A stretch of DNA of 64,000 nucleotides from Rhodopirellula baltica (GTDB lineage: Bacteria > Planctomycetota > Planctomycetia > Pirellulales > Pirellulaceae): positions 62,001 through 126,000 of the forward strand of contig PPHI01000042.1 in NCBI GenBank assembly GCA_002901265.1, given 5' to 3'. Below, piece after piece: positions 33,201-42,200 of the stretch. A program made the position numbers and the translations under genes. The notes below the pieces were generated by a model, which did not search any database, had not been told where the DNA came from, and saw only the letters and a list, made by a program, of their open reading frames with translations. Position 1 is the stretch's first letter. Every line of letters begins with the position of its first letter.

Positions 33201-36200
33201 AACGGGGCTGACGGACGCGATCAAGATCCGTTCCGCACCTACGTCCGTTTGGTCAATGGAACCCAACAACAGTTCGTCGTTCGCTTGGACGACGTCGACG
33301 GCAGTGGCCCTGACGATTCGACAGTGACCGCGCAAACGGTCGTGTTGACCGAGAACGGGCGACGCTTGATTCCTGGTGTGGATTACACATTCGCGTACCT
33401 TGCGACCAGCAACCAGATCATCCTGACGGCAGCCAGCGGAGTATGGAATCCACAATCGGCATATGAGATCACGCTCAACAACCGTGACCGCTATGTGCTG
33501 AATATGTACAACGGATTGAATACCGCCGACGGTGATCAATTCGTCGTCGAAGACAACGCCGGCAATACCGCGACGTTCGAATTCAACAGTGGCTACGTGT
33601 TGCAAATCGAACAAACGCTGACACTGAACGTGGTCGGTGCGGCTGACCAATTCATCGACCGGGATACGTTCTCGATCACGTCCCCCGATGGTCAAACGAC
33701 ACTGACGTTCGAATTTGAAACGATCGGTGGAGTCAGCGGCAATAATGTCGCGATCGATATCGGATCCGCCGACACGATTACCGACGTCCGTGACGCGATC
33801 TTCGGCGTGTTGTCGCAGCCTTCGATTGCCAGCCAATTGCAGATTTCACCGGTTCGCGTCGGTGATGACAAAGTCCAACTTGGCAGCCAAAGCGGTGCCT
33901 CGGTCGATACCACACTGAACCCACTGACCGTTACCGGTGTTGACAGCGGGATCGTTGATGGCGACACGATTCTGTATGCCCAGGGCGGCGGCATCACCGT
34001 CCAATTTGAGTTCGATGATTCGGGCCTTGCCGACCCCTTCTCGGTTCCTGGCAACTTGGACCCTGCGACGACCCATGTGATCCCATTCTCGGCGACCGAT
34101 ACGCCGCAAGCGTTGGCGGACCGCGCGGCGGCAATTGTCGCGGACGCAGGCCTGGGGCTCAACGCCCGCGGCTTGCTTGGCGGTGTGATCTACTTGGGCG
34201 GTAAATCGAGTGATCGCTTGAACGTCAGCTCCGGCGGTTTGCAATTAACGGGGACTCCACAAACGACCGCGAAAGCGAGTTTGGTGGTGCCACCAGCAGC
34301 AACTGCCGCAGGCGTCAACGGCGAAGAGTTAACGATCACCAGTGGCGGCGTCACGGTAACATTCTTGTTGACCACGAACTCGTCCGTGACGACAACCAGC
34401 GACAAGGTGCTGTTGCTTCCAGGTGATGGCCCCAACGAAATCGCGGCCGCACTGCGCGGACGCATTCAAGCACGCTTCCCCGGATTCGGATCCTCGGTCG
34501 AAGACAATGTCATCACACTTGGTGAACCTGACTTCTTACGTCCCGGTAGCTCGCCGATCAACACGTCGATTGATGTCAGCCTGACATCAATCACACAATC
34601 TGGCATCGCCGGCGGTATCGTCGCGATCCCATTTGTACCGTCGATCGACTTCACCGCTGATGCGATGGTCGGTCAAGTCATCGCCGCAATCGAAGCCAGT
34701 GGAATGCAAACGACAACGTTCGCCCCTGGCGGCGGAACCGTTTGGCTGGACAACACGGCCAATGTGATCGGTGCGGAAAGCGGGTTGGCAGGTTCGATTC
34801 GCGATCAAGCTGGCAACACACTGGAACCCAATCGCGTCAATCGCGAAACTCAGTTCACGATTCTGATGCCAGGCGTGCGTCTTGACTATGGCGATGCACC
34901 AAGTCGCTCCAACAGTGCCAACGGGTACTTGACGCTGTTCGACGAAAACGGAGCTCGCCATACGGTCAGTCCACTCGGATTGCCGCGATTGGGAAGCCAC
35001 GTTGACACCGAAGTCGACGCCTTTGCTTGGCCTGATGCCGACGACGTGCCAGCGACGGTCGACGCGAGTGCCACCGGCAACGCGTTCACCATCGGCGTGT
35101 CCGTCAACGGTCGCCAGATCGGAGTCGATTCCGCGTCCGCATCTCCAGGTGACACCTTGGAAGTCACCATCGATTCGGTCGTTCGTGTTTACGAACTGAT
35201 CCTCGCTGGCACCGTCCCACAAGGCAACAATGTTGGTGTGATCGTCGTCCCAGGTGAACCGGCCGATGCGTTGGCTCAACGCATTGCCGCGGCGATTGCC
35301 GATGACCTGTCAACCACGACGTACCGCGTCAGTATCAATCACCAAAACGGCGAATCCGTCTTTACGATCGACTCGATCGACGACGAAGACGGCGTGTGGA
35401 TCGGCAGCGATGGTGCTCTCGACGGTGTCTTCCTTGATCCAGAAACCGGCGCCGTGCTCAGTTACCTGAACCCACTGTCGCCACAAGGGTCTGACTTGGT
35501 GATCGACACGACCGGCGGCGGATTGTTGGACGCCTGGATCGACTTCAACGGCGACGGCGATTTCAACGATCCGTATGAACAAGTTTTGTCGAACCAAACG
35601 CTGGTCGACGGACGCAATACCGTACGAATCCTGACGCCAAACAACCCAGCTCCGCTGGTTTCGGTGAACGGGTTTGGACAAACCTGGGCACGGTTCCGAT
35701 TGAGCACCACAGGCAACACATTGCCAGAAGGCGCAATCATCGGCGGTGAAGTCGAGGACTACCAAGTCTCGATCATCTCCGCTCAGTTGCCAGTGCCGGA
35801 CAACGACACCTACTTTGCGGTCGAGGACACACCGTTCGCTTCAGTCGTGAGCGTTAGTGATGGCGACCAGTTCAAGGGAGCGACCAATATCGGATTCGAA
35901 TTGGATCCCAATCAAAGCGTTCGCAACGGTACGCTGTCGCTGGATCCAACCACCGGCCAATTCACTTACACACCGGCAGAAGACTTCTTCGGCGTCGACA
36001 CGTTTGTTTACCGCCTCACGGGAAATCAAACCGTCAACGGTGTCACGGTTCCTGTCCGCAGCACAGTAGCCGCGACGGTAACGATCAATGTGGCTCCAGT
36101 GAACGACGCGCCATTTGCGTTGGATCATTCGCGTACGACGTCCGAACCGACCGATACAAACACGAACACTGCGGTCACGATTACCGCCGCAGAACTGCTG

Positions 36201-39200
36201 ACCGGCTCCTTGCCACAAGACGATGCATTGCTGCGGTTGCCACCATGGAACGAGCAAGAACAGTCGGTCAGCGTGGTGCAGATCTCGGTCTACGACGCGT
36301 CAGGCACGTTAACACCGATCGTTCCGGCAAACGCTGCTGATGGCGACTACACTCTCACGAGCCATCTGGCCGACGGCCTTGGCACCGTTACTGGTGAAGT
36401 CACCGTGACCGTTGCTGGTGGCATCGTCACGGAAGTCGTCTACCAACCAGACGAAGACTACAACGAAGACAACCCTGCGCTCGGCGGCAACCCGTCGCTG
36501 AGCCAGTTCGTGTACACCGTCAGCGACGACGGTAAAACCACGTTGCCCAACGGAAACCCCGCCGACCCGATGCCGGCGGCCGAAACGTTCGACGCGACGG
36601 TCAGTCTGCGTGTGCTGCCGATGAACGACGCACCGACAGCGAATGATGACGTCCTTGGAACAGACCAGTATCCGGGACTGATTCTGGAGGACACGCCTTA
36701 CGTGATCACACCATCGATGCTCACTGGCAACGACTACGCCGGTCGCATCGCGTCCGATGACGAAGCGTCGGGCGTCAACGACGGTCCGGTTTCCATCGTG
36801 ACCACCTTCTCGGCGGCGCCGAACTTCCCAAGCAATTGGTCGGCGTTCCCGATCACGACTGCCCAAGGTGGTCGGGTCAGTCTGGTGGGCGGCAACTTGG
36901 TTTATACGCCTGCTGCGGACTTCTACGGCGTCGACAGCTTCGAATACTTCATCGTGGACCAAGGCGTCACCGTGAATGCGAACGGCACGACAACTCCAGA
37001 TGCGAAGTATGCCAGTGCGACGGCCAGCTTAGTCGTCTATCCGGTCAACGATGCACCTTTGGCAGAAGACAAGATTCTGGACGATTCGATGATTCCATCG
37101 GAAGATCGTCGATTCAAGATCCGTGAAAGCGAAGACCTAACGATCACCGCGAGCGACTTGCTGCAAGGTTCCGTCGCACATGGTGGGAACCCGTCGATTG
37201 GAGTTCCACAGGACGAGTCCGGCCAGACGCTGCGAATTTCGGCACTGATCGCCACAAACCGACAAGGCATCGACGTCACGATCGTCAGCGATGGCACGTA
37301 TCAAACGCCGCACGGAACGATCGAAGTCGTCTTCGCCAATGGCTATCTCGATCACTTGGTTTACGTCCAATCGCAGGACTTCAATGCCGACAACCCGCGA
37401 ACCGGTGGCGCGCGAACGAACGACCAGTTCCGCTTTGTCGTCCAAGACGACAGCTTTGCCGAATGGCCCGAAGGCGGACAGCGTCAAGTCGATTCGCTGA
37501 CCAGCACCGGAACGGCAGACATTTTGGTCACCCCACAGAACGACGCGCCGTTCTTGGAACCGATTCAAATCACCGACGAATCCGGATCCGATTGGGCTGC
37601 CTACTACGGCAACAATACCAGCCAGATCCCTGTGCCACGCGAAGGATCCGCTAACGTAATCCTGATCCCGTTGGATTACATCGATAACTATGCGTTCGCC
37701 GGACCGCCAACGGCGGCAGACGAAAACCAAGGCAATCCGCCGCTCAACGATGGCGAACTGCTGGAATTCGCGTTACCAGTTTCGACGACCGCACTTGGTG
37801 GCTCGGTTCAATTGGTGACCCAACAAGGCCAACGGTTTATTCGCTACACGCCTCCGGAAGACGCCTTCGGTGTCGACACGTTCCAGTACTCGGCCACCGA
37901 CAGCGGCGTTAACGAAAACATCGACGGTGCACGGACGCCAGCCCCGCTGACTAGCATCGGAACGGTCGACGTGCTTTTGCATCCGACAAACGATGCTCCC
38001 GTTTCGTTCAATCGTGATCTGATCGGTACCGAAGACACACCGCTACCATTCACCGCCGCAGATCTGTTGGCGATGAATAGCAGCCAACCGACCCTGCCGA
38101 TTCGTGCGGATGCCACTCGCGACGACGTATTCGACGAGACCGAACAAATTGCGAACCTGCGTGTCGTTGCGGTGGTTTACAACGGCCAGCAATACCGAAC
38201 CAGCACTCCGGCCGGCAGCCCCATCCAAATGTCCCACGGGACTCTGGCGTTGAATTTCGCCGGCGGCGTATTGGTCGATGGCTTGTACACATCCACCTCT
38301 CCCGACAACAACGAATTGATCGCGATTGACGCGTTCCAGTACATCGTTGCGGATGACGGCGAAGTCGAGCTTCCCGGCAGTGGCGATTTCTTTGGTGAAT
38401 CGTCCGACCGCAGCGAAGTGTTGTCGACGGTCGAAGGCACGCCGAGTGTCGCCAGTTTGCGTTTGACTCCGGTCAATGACGAACCGAGCTTCACCACACC
38501 GCGCGTCGACATTCTTGAACGTGATGACACCGGATCACCGACGGTCTTCCAATGGGCGACCAACATTCTTGGTGGACCAGTCACGGCTCTTGATGAAGCC
38601 ACACAGGCGGTTCACTTCCGCATGAAAAGTTTCAGCGATCCTCAATCGCTGTTCTATCAAGCTCCCGAACTGGATCCGTTCGATGGCACGATCAAGATCT
38701 ACCCGGCACCCGATCAATTCGGAACCGCGACGTTTGTGGTTGCAGCGAACGACGGGGTTTACCTGCCGAGCGACCCTGCGTTCGTTAATCCACAACGGTT
38801 GGAAACGATCACGATCAACCTACGTCCGGTCAATGATCCGCCGCGTGTGAACCCTGCGGCGGCCAGCCAATCGGCGAGTGATCCGACGATGCCAACCGAT
38901 GCCGCCTACAGCATTGGGCCGAACGGTTCGATCACATTCACGATGAAGGAAGACAACGTCGACGCGAGCGGCAATGCTTCCGACTACATCATCCCTCTGA
39001 CCAACCCGGCGTTCCTCTCGTCGCTCGGTACCAGTTCCTACGAAGCACCTGGATTGTTGGACCCGTTCATCGCGGGCCCCGACAATGAGATTTCGGGCAA
39101 CTACGACGTCTCCGAAGGCGGTTCGCAAACATTGTCGATTGTCGACGTGTTCGCCAATGGTCCCGTGACGACCGACAAGGGTGGATCGATCGATGCCGTA

Positions 39201-42200
39201 CGCGATGCCCAGAACAACATCATCGCTTTGAAGTATCAACCCGCCGCGGACTACAACCGTAACATCGGCGGTTTGGATACTTTCCGGTACACAGTCAGCG
39301 ACAACGGCGCTTCGTTCATCAACGGACAAGTGCGGCCTGACCCGCGCACGATCTTTGGCCGCGTGTCGTTTAGCATCGAACCGGTCAACAGCGCTCCGGT
39401 GTTCGACATCGCTGCGAATCCCGCCGAAGTCCGCGAGGACTCGGGCGTGCAGAACGTCTTTGGATTCGCGACCAACATCGCCGGTGGGCCAACCCAGGCG
39501 ACTGACGAAAGCACCCAAAGCGTTCGGTTCCATGTCGGATCGGCAAACCTCAGCGACACCGAAGTCGCAGCCTTGTTCACACAGCTGCCACAAATTTCAC
39601 AGAATGGCACGCTGACTTACCAATCGGCGCCAAACGTATTCGGTATGTTCGAATTCGTTGCCCACTTGTGTGACAACGGATTGACGGACAACTTGGATCC
39701 GGACTGCACGATCGGCACCGAAGGTCCCACGGACCGTGGTGACGTCAATCGTTCGGAAGGTCAAACGTTTACGATTACGATCCTTCCGGTGAACGATCCG
39801 CCGTCCACTCGCGATGGCAATCCGGCCCCGATGATCGTCGTCGATGAAGACGGTTCGATGGACCTGTCATTCGGCATGGACCTTGGCGGCTACGACCTGC
39901 TCGCGGCGTTTGCTGGCGGTCCAGACAACGAGAACAGCGATACAACCTTCGGTAGCCAGACGCTGCATGGGCAATCGATCTCGGTCGACTTGGCATCGTT
40001 CCCGGCGACCACGCAACTCGGCGTGTCGCTGACTCCGATCTTGGATGCCAATGACAATGTGATCGGCTTCAATTACACGCCGCCGAGCAACTACAGCGGC
40101 ATGGATCAACTCGTCTACACCATTCGAGATGATGGCCAGTCGGTCCAAATCGGTGCCGGTCTGATGCCGATCGACGATCCCAAAACCACGCGTGTGACGG
40201 TGATGATCGACGTCACACCGATCAACGACCCGCCGGTATCCAGTGCCGACGACAATCCGGCCAGCTTGAACGTTTCGTTGACCGAAGGCGATCCGGCCTA
40301 CTTCGACGCGAACTGGATGCTCGGTGCCACTGTTGGGCCTTTCGATGCGGTCGATGAATTGCAAAGCCAAACGCTGAAACAACCGACCCTCGAAGCGGTC
40401 AGCAGCGACTTCGTCTTCACCTCGGCACCACAAGTGCAACTCACCGGTGACCGTATCTCGTTGGCCTTCGAAGCCGATCCGGATGGGTTCGGTGATGCGG
40501 TTTACCGAGTCATCTTGACCGATGATGGCGGCACGCCAAACGACGAGTCAGACGACGCCAGTCAGTCGTACCTGTTTACGATTTCGATCGCAGGGGTAAA
40601 CGACCCGCCAACTTTCGAGGGCACTGACAGTGTCTCCGTTCTCGAAGACAGCGGTGCTTACTCCGAAACCTGGGCGACCAATATTTCCACCGGTCCAGGT
40701 GAAGTATCACAGTCCATCGATCGTTTCGTGGTTACTGTTCCGCCCGGATTGGAAGACTTGTTCAGCGTTCAACCTTCGGTTTCTCCCGATGGATTCCTCT
40801 CCTTCACACCGGCCGACGATGCGGCAGGACGAGTTGTCCTGGGGATTCGAGCGATCGATTCCGAAGGAGCTTCCAGCGCGTCGCATGATCTGACGATCAC
40901 AATCGAGAATATCAACGACGCTCCGATCGCTAACAACGATCCGATCAGCGGCGATGAAGACTCGATCAAGACCATCCGGTCAGCGGACATTCTTTCCAAC
41001 GATATCGATCCTGACTTAAACAACCGAGCTCCGTACGACGATGAAGTGCTGTCGATCATGATGCCAGTGCAATTCACGACGACACTCGGTGCGACGGTCA
41101 CATTCAACAGCGTGACGGGCGATATCGTTTACGATCCGACCAGTTCGTCGACTCTTGATGCGATGCGTCCAGGCGACTCAGTCATCGACACCTTTACCTA
41201 CACGTTGACCGACGGCGAAATCCAATCGACCGCCCAAATATCGATCACGGTAGCGGGTACCAACGACGCACCGCGTCTGACGGATGACACATTCGTGATT
41301 TCACCAGCAACGCCGACAACCTTGGATATCTATCCCAATGACGTTGACGTCGATGGCACGATCGTTCCCTCAACTGTGATCATCACGACTCAGCCTAGCC
41401 ACGGCGCCTTGGTCGTCGCTGACGATGGCTCAGTCACCTATACACCGCTCGCAAGCTACCGTGGAACCGACTCGTTCCAGTACACCGTCGCCGACGAACT
41501 CGGACAACAGAGTGCACAAGCGACGGTGACGCTTCGAGTCGGAATCGCTCCGGAACCACAGGCGGTTCTCGCCGGTACTTCGCGGGGACGCGCAGTTACG
41601 GTGGATCCGATTGCGGGTGTGGTGGGAGCAGAGCCAAGCTCGGTCACCATTCAGTCCGGCCCCAATAATGGTGAAGCCCAGATTTTGACATCCGGTGAAA
41701 TTCGCTACACGCCGAACGACGGGTTTGTCGGAACAGAAACGATCACTTTCACCGTCGCCGACGCGAGTGGTTTTGAGAGCGATACGGCAACGATCACGAT
41801 CAAAGTGGTTGCGAGTGCCCTACAAAACCCATTGTCGAACTATGACGTGAACGCTGACGGAAAAGTCGCGCCACTGGACGCACTATTGGTGATCAACAAA
41901 ATCGGGTCAGAGGCCAGTACAGGCGGTCAAATCCCGGTCCCCGATGACGCCGTCGGGCCGAGGTACTTTGACGTCAATGGTGACTTGAAGATCAGTCCTT
42001 TGGACGCTCTGAACGTGATCAACAGTATCGCCAGACAGAATTCCGGCGGCGGATCTGGCGAAGGTGAGGCCACGTCAGTGACACCGCTCAGTTCGTTAAT
42101 TGGTGCCCCGACGAAGAGACCGGAATCTCCGTTCGGTGACGTACCGGCCGACAACGGTTCCGTTACGATGGAATCCGCAGTCGATCAAATTGTCGCCACC